Of a stretch of DNA of 9,071 nt, positions 1 through 6,854 are shown piece by piece. Both the position numbers and the translations under genes were made by a program. The stretch's first letter is position 1. Each line of letters starts with the position of its first letter. Source of the DNA: an uncultured Bacilli bacterium (GTDB lineage Bacteria; Bacillota_I; Bacilli_A; RF39; UBA660); the NCBI GenBank assembly GCA_947625715.1, contig CANQPR010000053.1, positions 1-9,071 of the forward strand, given 5' to 3'. A model generated the notes under the pieces. The model was not told the DNA's origin. It searched no databases and saw only the letters and a program-made list of their open reading frames with translations.

Positions 1-8
1 ATAAAAGT

Positions 9-37
9 TTACGAATTAACTAAAATCATGATATACT
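9..37 (+). promoter_or_regulatory. Probable promoter of the GH31 gene (extended -10)
   Basis: TATACT at 32-37 is preceded by TG plus one base (29-31), which makes an extended -10 element. A poor -35 (TTACGA, 9-14) lies 17 bases upstream. Transcription would start near 44, giving a leader of about 20 bases. The Shine-Dalgarno-like AGTGGGG at 51-57 lies 7 bases before the ATG at 65. The weak -35 makes this a moderate call. Confidence 0.45.
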
Positions 38-64
38 TAATAAAGATAGAAGTGGGGTCATATA

Positions 65-2449
65 ATGAATGGATTAGATGAATACTTTAAAATCGATTTT
101 CAAAATAAAATGAGTCAACCAAAATCTGTATTTAAAGGCCAAAATTATCGAATAACCGTTTTAACCGAACGATTGCTTCGCTTAGAATATAGTAAAGATG
201 GTTACTTTTTAGATAATTTAACAGAACAAGTTATCAACCGTAATTTTGATGTGCCTTTATTTACTGTTAATGAAACACCACGCTTTTTAGATATATCAAC
301 TAAATATTTTTCCCTAAAATATACTAAAGAAAAAAGTTTTGATTCTTTATCTGTTAATTTAATAAATACTGGTAAAACTTGGGATTATAAAAATCGAGAA
401 GTTAGAAATTTTAAAACTACTGGTAATGGGTTTGTAAATTATCAATTAGATTATGCAAAAGGCTTATATTCTGTTGATGGTTTTGCAGCCTTAGATGACT
501 CTAAAAGCTTAATCTTTAGTGAAGATGGTTCTCTAACTAGTGATACCACCGAACGAATCGATATTTATTTATTTATGTATCGACGTGATTTTGGCCTATG
601 TTTAAGAGATTATTTTTTATTAACAGGTTATCCTACTTTATTACCAAGATATGCTCTTGGAATTTGGTGGAATAAAAGTGATGTTTATAACTTTAATCAA
701 ATTCAAAATTTAATTAAAGAATTTAATAAAAACAAAATTCCTTTATCCGTTATTCTTTTAGATGAATATTGGCATTTAAAAGATTACAATAACATAGAAC
801 GTTATAAAACTGGTTTCACTTTTAATCGTCTTTTATTTCCTGATCCTACTTATTTTATTAATTTTTTACATGAACATAAAATAAAATTAGGATTAAAACT
901 AGATCCATCAGAAGGGATAATGCCTCATGAAGATGCTTATGATAGTTTAGCTAAAAGTATTAATTTATTTGATCGAAGTACTATTCCTTTTAATGTTTTT
1001 GATAAAAATATTGTTAATAATTATTTTAATTTAGTCATTGAACCATTAAAAGAAAAGGGGGTTGATTTTTTCTTTCTTAATTATTCGAAAGCCTTAAATA
1101 CAATATCTAATCGAGCTTACATTCATTATCATTTTATGAACTCTAAAAGGGATGTTAATAAAAGAGGTTTTATCTTTGCTAATAATGAAAAAGTTGCTAC
1201 GCATCGTTATACCGCCTTATATAGTGGTAAAACCAAAGTTGCTTTTGAAACTTTAAATAGCCTTCCTGCTTATAATTCTTTAGGAGCCAATAAAGGAATT
1301 GCTTGGTGGAGTCATGATATTGGTGGCTATGAAGATGGAATGGAACAAAGAGAACTTTATATGCGCTACGTCCAATTAGGCTGTTTTAGCCCTATATTTC
1401 GCTTTGCTTCAAAACCTGGGCGTTATTATAAAAGGGAACCTTGGCTATGGGATATCAAAACCTTAAGTATTGTAAGAGATTATACTCAACTTCGTCACCG
1501 TTTAATTCCCTATTTATATACCGAAAATTATAAATACCACAAAACAGGTTTACCACTAATTCAACCCTTATACTATTCAAGACCAGAAGTATATGATGAA
1601 CCATATTATAAAAATGAATATTACTTTGGCTCAGAACTTTTAATATCACCTATTACCACCCAAAAAGATAATTTAATGAATCGAACTATTGAAAGAATCT
1701 ATTTACCAGAAGGGACATGGTATGATTTTAAAACGGGTAAAAAATTCTTAGGTAATAAAAGATATGTAACTTTCTATAAAGATGAAGATTATCCTTTCTT
1801 TGCTAAATCAGGAACCATTATTCCTATGCAAGAATTAAATGATGAGTTAAATAACACTGATATTCCTGATTCTTTAGAAATTCATATTTTCCCTGGTAAA
1901 AGTAATATTTATAAACTTTATGAAGATGATGGAATAACAGCTAATTATAAAAATGGTAAATATACTATTACGGCTATTGATTATAATTATTTACAAAATA
2001 ATTACACAGTTATAATTCATCCAATTGAAGGTGATACAACTATTTTACCAACTTATCGTGATTATAAAATTAGATTTAGAAATACTAGAAAAGCTGATGA
2101 AGTAATAGTCTATCTTGATAATGAACAAATAGATAAAACTACTTATGTTGATGATACTGATTTCGTTGTTAATGTAACTCATGTAAAAACAACGAGTCAA
2201 TTAACGATAAATTGTAAAGGAAAAGATATTGAAATTGATGCTGTAAGATTAATAAACGAAGATATTGATTCTATTATTACTGATTTACAAATAAAAACAA
2301 GTTTAAAAGAACAATTAGCTAATATTATCTTTAGTGATTTAACTATTTCCAAAAAAAGAATTGCCATTCGTAAATTAAAAAAATATGGGTTAGAAGATAC
2401 CTTCATTAGAATGTTTATGCGTTTAATGGAATACATTTCTGAATTTTAA
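65..2449 (+). CDS. GH31 family glycoside hydrolase-like protein, probable pseudoenzyme
   Basis: This 794-residue protein has the glycoside hydrolase family 31 layout. It has an N-terminal beta-sandwich (about 1-190), a TIM barrel beginning at LPRYALGIWW (193-202) and ending near RHRLIPYLYT (477-486), C-terminal beta domains (about 500-720) and a helical tail (about 722-794). No signal peptide is seen, so it is probably cytoplasmic. Clear family marks are FPDP (258-261), PHE (287-289), HRY (380-382), WWSHDIGGY (414-422), GCFSPIFR (439-446) and EPW (458-460). Retaining GH31 enzymes use an Asp nucleophile and an Asp acid/base, typically in FWWxDW and FSGD motifs. Here the matching positions are FFLNY (Asn339) and YSGK (Lys389). 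The barrel residue often seen as Asp in DMDWH is Tyr235, and RLHS has become RFAS (446-449). The reading frame is intact, so this is not a decayed gene. Family assignment is firm. Loss of alpha-glycosidase activity is inference, and a binding or regulatory role is possible. The gene stands alone behind its own promoter, and no sugar transporter is visible in the window. Confidence 0.9.
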   Translation: MNGLDEYFKIDFQNKMSQPKSVFKGQNYRITVLTERLLRLEYSKDGYFLDNLTEQVINRNFDVPLFTVNETPRFLDISTKYFSLKYTKEKSFDSLSVNLINTGKTWDYKNREVRNFKTTGNGFVNYQLDYAKGLYSVDGFAALDDSKSLIFSEDGSLTSDTTERIDIYLFMYRRDFGLCLRDYFLLTGYPTLLPRYALGIWWNKSDVYNFNQIQNLIKEFNKNKIPLSVILLDEYWHLKDYNNIERYKTGFTFNRLLFPDPTYFINFLHEHKIKLGLKLDPSEGIMPHEDAYDSLAKSINLFDRSTIPFNVFDKNIVNNYFNLVIEPLKEKGVDFFFLNYSKALNTISNRAYIHYHFMNSKRDVNKRGFIFANNEKVATHRYTALYSGKTKVAFETLNSLPAYNSLGANKGIAWWSHDIGGYEDGMEQRELYMRYVQLGCFSPIFRFASKPGRYYKREPWLWDIKTLSIVRDYTQLRHRLIPYLYTENYKYHKTGLPLIQPLYYSRPEVYDEPYYKNEYYFGSELLISPITTQKDNLMNRTIERIYLPEGTWYDFKTGKKFLGNKRYVTFYKDEDYPFFAKSGTIIPMQELNDELNNTDIPDSLEIHIFPGKSNIYKLYEDDGITANYKNGKYTITAIDYNYLQNNYTVIIHPIEGDTTILPTYRDYKIRFRNTRKADEVIVYLDNEQIDKTTYVDDTDFVVNVTHVKTTSQLTINCKGKDIEIDAVRLINEDIDSIITDLQIKTSLKEQLANIIFSDLTISKKRIAIRKLKKYGLEDTFIRMFMRLMEYISEF

Positions 2450-2459
2450 TGAAAAAGAA

Positions 2460-2488
2460 TTGCAAAATAAAAAAAAATCAAATATAAT
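2460..2488 (+). promoter_or_regulatory. Promoter of the membrane protein-leuS unit
   Basis: TTGCAA (2460-2465) and a perfect TATAAT (2483-2488) are separated by 17 bases, giving the best -35/-10 pair in the window. It starts 10 bases after the GH31 stop codon. Transcription would begin near 2495, only about 11 bases before the T-box antiterminator sequence. This promoter therefore cannot produce a T-box leader with Stem I. Confidence 0.7.
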
Positions 2489-2494
2489 ACGTTT

Positions 2495-2551
2495 AAAGAA
2501 AAAACAAAGGTGGTACCGTGGTTATTAACTTACCTTTAAGGTACCTTTTTT
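2495..2551 (+). promoter_or_regulatory. T-box antiterminator/terminator element lacking Stem I
   Basis: AAAGGTGGTACCGTGG (2506-2521) matches the conserved T-box sequence (consensus about AGGGTGGNACCGCG). AAAGG (2506-2510) can pair with CCTTT (2533-2537), leaving the seven-base bulge TGGTACC (2511-2517). In known T-boxes the UGGN of this bulge pairs with the NCCA end of uncharged tRNA. N is U here, which fits a discriminator base A, as in tRNA-Leu. The rival structure is the terminator at 2512-2551. A T-box before a synthetase gene is the expected arrangement. However, only 56 bases separate the GH31 stop from the motif, and the promoter lies inside that space. Stem I, with its specifier loop, is therefore absent, whereas normal leaders are about 200-300 bases. 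It may be a minimal tRNA-end sensor or a decayed relic. Confidence 0.75.
2512..2551 (+). terminator. T-box intrinsic terminator
   Basis: GGTACC at 2512-2517 pairs with GGTACC at 2540-2545, followed directly by six T (2546-2551). The loop can add GGT/ACC pairing (2520-2522 with 2532-2534). It shares its left arm with the antiterminator bulge, so the two folds exclude each other. No other terminator follows the GH31 gene, so this hairpin may also end GH31 transcripts. Confidence 0.65.
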
Positions 2552-2569
2552 AAGTTAGAAGGTGAAGTA

Positions 2570-2938
2570 ATGAACGCAGAAATAATTTATGATATTTTCT
2601 TTTTCTTCCTTGTCTTTTTAGGCGTTTTTGTCATCAATTATTTTCTTTACTTACGAAAAATAAAAAAAAATAAATTAGAAATATATGAATATTTAGTAAA
2701 AAGATTTCGACTCAATCCCAAAAAATTGCATTTAAGAAAAATGATTTTACCAATGAGTTTGATTAACGCCTTTATCATTGCTTTTTGTACAACCTTTATA
2801 ACAATGATAAAAGTAGATTTTATATGGCAACTTATGATTGGCTTTGTGCTCGTCTTTTTCTTAATTTATTCTTTATATGAAATTTATGGAAGACATTTAG
2901 TTAATAAAAGTAGAAAGGACAATGAAAATGAATTTTAA
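2570..2938 (+). CDS. Small three-helix membrane protein of unknown function
   Basis: I do not recognise the function of this 122-residue protein. It has three hydrophobic segments (about 9-28, 59-80 and 84-103). The loop between the first two (29-58) is strongly basic, for example KRFRLNPKK at 44-52. By the positive-inside rule that loop and the charged tail KSRKDNENEF (113-122) face the cytoplasm, with the N-terminus outside. The start is supported by AGAAGGTG (2557-2564), five bases before the ATG. It is the first gene after the T-box remnant, and its last codons contain the leuS ribosome binding site and start, so the two genes are very likely co-transcribed and translationally coupled. 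No catalytic motif is visible. Confidence 0.85.
   Translation: MNAEIIYDIFFFFLVFLGVFVINYFLYLRKIKKNKLEIYEYLVKRFRLNPKKLHLRKMILPMSLINAFIIAFCTTFITMIKVDFIWQLMIGFVLVFFLIYSLYEIYGRHLVNKSRKDNENEF
2914..2919 (+). promoter_or_regulatory. leuS ribosome binding site that decides its start
   Basis: AAAGGA lies 8 bases before the ATG at 2928 but only 2 bases before the in-frame ATG at 2922. The second ATG is therefore the likely start. It also gives the usual LeuRS N-terminus, MNFNEIEKKW. Confidence 0.7.
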
Positions 2939-5738
2939 TGAAATAGAAAAAAAATGGCAAAATTATTGGGCTAAAAATAAAATATTTAAAGTAGAAAATA
3001 ATAGTAAATTACCACCATATTATATTTTAGTAGAGTTTCCTTATCCAAGTGGTTCTGGTCTTCATGTTGGTCATGTTAGAAGTTATACGGCTCAAGATGC
3101 TTTAGCAAGAATGAAAAGAATGCAAGGTTATAATGTTTTATATCCGATGGGTTGGGATGCTTTTGGAGCACCTGCTGAACAATATGCAATAAAAAATCAT
3201 ATTCACCCTAAAGAAGCTGTTAAAGAAAACATCAAAACTTTTAAAGGACAAATGCAATCTCTTGGTTTTTCCTTTGATTGGGACCGAGAATTTTCTACTA
3301 CTGACCCAAAGTATTATAAATGGACACAATGGCAATTTTTACAATTTTATAAACATGGTATGGCATATAAAGCTACAGTTCCTGTAAATTGGTGTCCTAC
3401 TTGTAAAAGTGTTTTATCAAATGAAGATGCTGCTGGTGGGGTATGTGAACGTTGCCAAAGTAAAGTTGTTCAAAAAGAAAAATCCCAATGGATGTTAAAA
3501 ATGAGTGATTACGCAGAAGATTTATTAACGGGCTTAAAAGACACTAATTTTGCTGAACGTGTAAAACTTGGCCAAATTAACTGGATTGGTAAATCAATTG
3601 GCGCTAATGTAAACTTTAAAATTGATGGTTTTGATAAAGAATTTGTTGTTTTTACCACGCGTTGTGATACTTTATTTGGTGTCACTTACTGTGTTTTAGC
3701 GCCTGAACATGAATATGTTCTTGAAATAACTAAAAAAGAACACCTAGAAGAAGTAAAAGCCTACATTGAAAAATGTTCTTTAAAAAATGAAATGGAAAGA
3801 ACCGAATTAAATAAAGAAAAAACGGGTGTCTTTACTGGTGCATACGCTATAAATCCGGTTAATGGTAAAAAAATACCTATCTATATTTCCGATTATGTTT
3901 TAAAAACTTATGGAACAGGAGCTATTATGGCAGTTCCCGCTCATGATACAAGAGATTATGAGTTTGCTAAAAAATTTGCTATTCCAATTATTCAAGTTCT
4001 TGAAGAAGAAACTGGTACAAAACATGAAAATGAATTTACAAAAAATTCTATTGTAGCCATTGTTCATAATCCTAAAACAGATAAATATCTTACAATAAAT
4101 TGGGGTAAAAATGGTGGTCGTTTGTTTATTGGTGGTACTAGAAAAGAAAATGAAAATGCCCTTGATTGTGCTATTAGAGAAATTTTAGAAGAAACTGGTT
4201 ATAGCGATGTATTACTTATAAAAGAAGCTTTTAAAATTAATCATCACTATTATGCTTATAATAAAAATAAATATTTTAATATTGAAGCGACACCTATTTT
4301 GTTTGAATTAAAAAGTGATAAAAGAGAAAAACAACATTTAGATACTGATGAAAATTTTGAAGTAGAATGGGTAGATAAAAATACCATTTTTAATGAAATG
4401 AAAGATGAACTTCATTTAAAATCATTTGAATATGTATTAAATCCTGGGGCTATGACTGGTGATGGTATTCATATTAATTCAGAATTTTTAGATGGTTTAA
4501 ATAAAGAAGAAGCTATTGATAAAATGATTAATTGGCTTGAAGAACATCACTGTGGCCAAAAACAAATAAATTATAAAATGCGAGATTGGATTTTCTCTCG
4601 GCAAAGATTCTGGGGCGAACCAATTCCGATGATTTATTGTGAAAAATGTGGCTGGGTACCAATGAAGGAAGAAGATTTACCACTTTTACTACCGGATGTT
4701 GCTGAATATGAACCAACCATCGATGGTGAAAGTCCGTTAGCTAAAATTAGTGATTGGGTTAATACAACCTGTCCAAAATGTGGAGCTAAAGCTAAAAGAG
4801 AAACAGATACTATGCCAAATTGGGCTGGTTCTAGTTGGTATTTTTTGCGTTTTATGGATCCATTAAATGACAAGAAATTTGCAAGTATGGATGCTATGAA
4901 ATATTGGAATCGTGTTGATTGGTACAATGGAGGAATGGAACATACAGCAAGACACTTACTATATGCTAGATTTTGGGTTCAATTTCTATACAATATTGGT
5001 TTAGTTCCTCATAAAGAAATGATATGGACGCGTGTTAGTCATGGTATGATTCTTGGTTCTGATAATCAAAAAATGAGTAAAAGTAAAGGCAATGTTATTA
5101 ACCCTGATGATATAATAAAAGAATATGGAGCCGACACCTTAAGAGTTTATGAAATGTTTATGGGTGATTATTGTCAAGATGCCCCTTGGTCTACCGAATC
5201 ACTTAGAGGTTGTAAAAGATTTATTGATAAAGTCATTCGTTTAAAAGACAAAGTAATCCCATCTGATACATACACTAAAGAATTAGAATCTACAATTCAT
5301 AAAAGTATTAAAAAAGTAGAACATGATACCTATAATTTAGGCTATAATACAGCTATTTCAACCTTAATGATTCTTGTAAACAAATACGAAGAACAACCAA
5401 GTATAACCAAGGAAGATTATCATTTACTATTAACTTTATTAAATCCATATGCACCTCATATAACTGAAGAATTAAATGAACAATTAGGTTATAAACCAAT
5501 ATGTCAAAGCAAATGGCCTACATATGACGAAGCTAAAACGATTGATCAAGAAATAACCATTGGTGTTCAAGTAAATGGTAAATTAAGAGGTGAAATAACT
5601 CTTAGCCTTGATGAAGATGAATCATCAGTTAAAGAGCGTGTTTGCCAATTAGAAAATATTAAAAAATATTTAACGGATAAACAAATAGTCAAATTTATTT
5701 ATATCCCTCAAAAAATCGTTAATATAATTATTAAATAA
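2928..5738 (+). CDS. leuS: Leucyl-tRNA synthetase with inserted Nudix domain
   Basis: This class I synthetase attaches leucine to tRNA-Leu in the cytoplasm. From the 2928 start it has 936 residues, against about 800-880 for usual bacterial LeuRS. Visible marks are HVGH (46-49, the HIGH signature), KMSKS (715-719), a zinc knuckle with Cys156, Cys159, Cys173 and Cys176, a second one with Cys571, Cys574, Cys615 and Cys618, and the WIFSRQRFWGEP core (554-565). GGMEHT and the C-terminal tRNA-binding domain are also present. The CP1 editing domain has the threonine-rich TTRCDT (243-248, with Cys in place of the usual Pro) and GTGAIMAVPAHD (329-340), so editing looks intact. After IIQVLEEETG (354-363) about 140 residues are inserted, and LeuRS sequence resumes at GDGIHINS (511-518). 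The insert carries a complete Nudix box (403-425). Subtracting it leaves a normal LeuRS length. The gene overlaps the upstream membrane protein gene by 11 bases and sits under the T-box remnant. Confidence 0.97.
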   Translation: MNFNEIEKKWQNYWAKNKIFKVENNSKLPPYYILVEFPYPSGSGLHVGHVRSYTAQDALARMKRMQGYNVLYPMGWDAFGAPAEQYAIKNHIHPKEAVKENIKTFKGQMQSLGFSFDWDREFSTTDPKYYKWTQWQFLQFYKHGMAYKATVPVNWCPTCKSVLSNEDAAGGVCERCQSKVVQKEKSQWMLKMSDYAEDLLTGLKDTNFAERVKLGQINWIGKSIGANVNFKIDGFDKEFVVFTTRCDTLFGVTYCVLAPEHEYVLEITKKEHLEEVKAYIEKCSLKNEMERTELNKEKTGVFTGAYAINPVNGKKIPIYISDYVLKTYGTGAIMAVPAHDTRDYEFAKKFAIPIIQVLEEETGTKHENEFTKNSIVAIVHNPKTDKYLTINWGKNGGRLFIGGTRKENENALDCAIREILEETGYSDVLLIKEAFKINHHYYAYNKNKYFNIEATPILFELKSDKREKQHLDTDENFEVEWVDKNTIFNEMKDELHLKSFEYVLNPGAMTGDGIHINSEFLDGLNKEEAIDKMINWLEEHHCGQKQINYKMRDWIFSRQRFWGEPIPMIYCEKCGWVPMKEEDLPLLLPDVAEYEPTIDGESPLAKISDWVNTTCPKCGAKAKRETDTMPNWAGSSWYFLRFMDPLNDKKFASMDAMKYWNRVDWYNGGMEHTARHLLYARFWVQFLYNIGLVPHKEMIWTRVSHGMILGSDNQKMSKSKGNVINPDDIIKEYGADTLRVYEMFMGDYCQDAPWSTESLRGCKRFIDKVIRLKDKVIPSDTYTKELESTIHKSIKKVEHDTYNLGYNTAISTLMILVNKYEEQPSITKEDYHLLLTLLNPYAPHITEELNEQLGYKPICQSKWPTYDEAKTIDQEITIGVQVNGKLRGEITLSLDEDESSVKERVCQLENIKKYLTDKQIVKFIYIPQKIVNIIIK
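4017..4436 (+). other. Nudix hydrolase domain inside the LeuRS editing region
   Basis: These codons encode LeuRS residues about 364-503 (2928 start). The Nudix signature GX5EX7REUXEEXGU is matched at 4134-4202: Gly403, Glu409, Arg417-Glu418, Glu421-Glu422, Gly424, with Tyr425 as the last large residue. The metal-binding glutamates are all present, so the domain could hydrolyse a nucleoside diphosphate-linked or related substrate. The flanks also look like a complete Nudix fold: a first strand NSIVAIVHNPKT (373-384), and a late strand ending FEVEWVD (477-483). Substrate cannot be read from the sequence. From memory, similar LeuRS-Nudix fusions occur in other uncultured bacteria. I know of no assigned role. 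Confidence 0.88.
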
Positions 5739-5767
5739 ACTAAGTAGGAAATCTATTTAGTTTTTTT
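5737..5767 (+). terminator. Intrinsic terminator after leuS
   Basis: An 11-base arm (5737-5747, AAACTAAGTAG) pairs with 5753-5763 (CTATTTAGTTT) with one G-U wobble around a GAAAT loop, and the T run continues to 5767. The left arm overlaps the leuS stop codon (5736-5738). Confidence 0.85.
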
Positions 5768-5775
5768 ACGTTTGG

Positions 5776-5805
5776 TTGCTTCAGAAGTTTAACATATGTT
5801 ATAAT
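5776..5805 (+). promoter_or_regulatory. Promoter of the bile salt hydrolase-like gene
   Basis: A perfect TATAAT (5800-5805) is preceded by TG plus one base (5797-5799), forming an extended -10. TTGCTT (5776-5781) is a weak -35 at an 18-base spacing. It lies just after the leuS terminator, so the gene is an independent unit with a short leader. Confidence 0.7.
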
Positions 5806-5813
5806 AAACCTAG

Positions 5814-5820
5814 AAAAGGA
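5814..5820 (+). promoter_or_regulatory. Ribosome binding site that decides the bsh start
   Basis: AAAAGGA ends 8 bases before the ATG at 5829 and overlaps the alternative ATG at 5820. Only the 5829 start puts Cys at residue 2, where this enzyme family needs it. Confidence 0.75.
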
Positions 5821-5828
5821 TGATAAAT

Positions 5829-6803
5829 ATGTGTACTGCAATAACTTATAATACAATAGATCATTATTTTGGAAGAAACCTTGATTTAGAATATTCTTAT
5901 CAAGAAACCGTAACTATTACGCCGAGAAATTACCCATTTAAATTTAAAAAAGTAGGGGATATAAAAAATCATTATGCTATAATAGGTATGGCTTATGTAA
6001 ATAATAACTATCCTTTATATTATGACGCTATAAATGAAAAAGGCTTAGCCATGGCTGGTTTAAATTTTCCTGATAATGCTTTTTATAATGAAGAAAAAAA
6101 AGATTTGAATAATATTGCACCTTTTGAATTTATTCCTTATGTTTTATCTAAATGTGCTAATATAAAGGAAGTAAAACAATTACTAGCAAATATCAATATT
6201 GTTAATTTAAATTTCAGTGAACAATTACCTGCTTCACCCCTTCATTTTCTTATTGCTGATAAAGAAAGTTCAATAACTGTTGAAAGTGTTAAAGAGGGTT
6301 TAAAAATCTATGATAATCCTGTGGGCGTTTTAACGAATAATCCAACTTTTGATTATCATATGTTTAATTTAAATAATTATATGCACTTATCTATCATGCC
6401 CCCTGAAAACCATTTTTCTAAAAATTTAAATTTTAATACTTATAGTCGTGGGATGGGAGCTTTAGGACTACCGGGAGATTTATCATCATTATCAAGATTT
6501 GTTAAAGCAACCTTTACAAAAATGAATTCTAAATCTCAAACTGATGAATTATCAAGTGTTAGTCAATTTTTTCACATCTTAGGTAGTGTTGAACAACAAC
6601 GAGGCTGTGTTTATATGAATGATGATAAATATGAAATAACCATTTATAGTTCTTGCTGTAATTTAGATAAAGGTATATATTATTATAAAACTTATGACAA
6701 TAGTCAAATAACCGCGGTTAATATGCACCATGAAAATTTAGATGGTAATACCCTAATCAATTATATTTTAAAAAAAGGACAAAACATTTTAAGCCAAAAC
6801 TAA
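5829..6803 (+). CDS. bsh: Choloylglycine hydrolase family enzyme, probable bile salt hydrolase
   Basis: This 324-residue cytoplasmic Ntn-hydrolase cleaves a linear amide bond. The best guess is removal of glycine or taurine from conjugated bile acids. The usual family length is about 315-340. Removal of Met1 would expose the nucleophile Cys2 in MCTAITY. Other family residues seen are Arg16 and Asp19 (GRNLD), Asn79 (GLNF), Asn171 (LTNNP) and Arg223 (LSSLSRF), matching the set Cys2, Arg, Asp, Asn, Asn, Arg known from bile salt hydrolases. GLPGDLSSLSRF (213-224) is close to the bile salt hydrolase form, which favours this over penicillin V acylase, though the two cannot be separated fully by eye. 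YSRG (205-208) may be the selectivity-loop S-R-X motif linked to glycine conjugates. There is no signal peptide. The gene has its own promoter, and no clear terminator follows it. The activity implies a gut habitat. Confidence 0.85.
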   Translation: MCTAITYNTIDHYFGRNLDLEYSYQETVTITPRNYPFKFKKVGDIKNHYAIIGMAYVNNNYPLYYDAINEKGLAMAGLNFPDNAFYNEEKKDLNNIAPFEFIPYVLSKCANIKEVKQLLANINIVNLNFSEQLPASPLHFLIADKESSITVESVKEGLKIYDNPVGVLTNNPTFDYHMFNLNNYMHLSIMPPENHFSKNLNFNTYSRGMGALGLPGDLSSLSRFVKATFTKMNSKSQTDELSSVSQFFHILGSVEQQRGCVYMNDDKYEITIYSSCCNLDKGIYYYKTYDNSQITAVNMHHENLDGNTLINYILKKGQNILSQN

Positions 6804-6829
6804 CATTATTAAAATATATATGCTATAAT
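6800..6829 (+). promoter_or_regulatory. Promoter of the cell-wall enzyme gene (extended -10)
   Basis: TATAAT (6824-6829) follows TGC (6821-6823), an extended -10. CTAACA (6800-6805), 18 bases upstream, matches the -35 consensus at four of six bases and overlaps the preceding stop codon. Read-through from the bile salt hydrolase gene is also possible because no terminator separates them. Confidence 0.6.
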
Positions 6830-6854
6830 TTATTTTAGGAATTAGAGGTGATTT

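Noticed and set aside
2250..2505. Possible T-box Stem I hidden in the 3' end of the GH31 gene
   Set aside because: I saw no paired arms with the usual Stem I loop motifs there. The region is conserved-looking coding sequence for the helical tail, and the promoter lies downstream of it.
2922..2927. Upstream in-frame ATG for leuS
   Set aside because: It is only two bases from AAAGGA, too close for normal initiation, while the ATG at 2928 is at 8 bases.
4005..4199. Twelve-base direct repeat GAAGAAACTGGT at 4005-4016 and 4188-4199, as a possible scar of the Nudix insertion
   Set aside because: Both copies encode EETG in frame, the second as part of the Nudix box. The first looks like part of the insert's own start. 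Similar codon use explains the match, and no flanking duplication is seen.
4634..4927. 97-codon open frame on the minus strand inside leuS
   Set aside because: It lies opposite highly conserved LeuRS coding sequence, has no binding site or promoter, and has no recognisable protein features.
5820..5828. Upstream in-frame ATG adding three residues to the bile salt hydrolase
   Set aside because: It overlaps the ribosome binding site and would bury the N-terminal nucleophile Cys, which must directly follow the initiator Met.
6810..6837. TAAAATA/TATTTTA inverted repeat between the bile salt hydrolase and cell-wall genes, as a terminator
   Set aside because: The stem has only A-T pairs and a 14-base loop, no T run follows it, and it contains the -10 element of the next gene.
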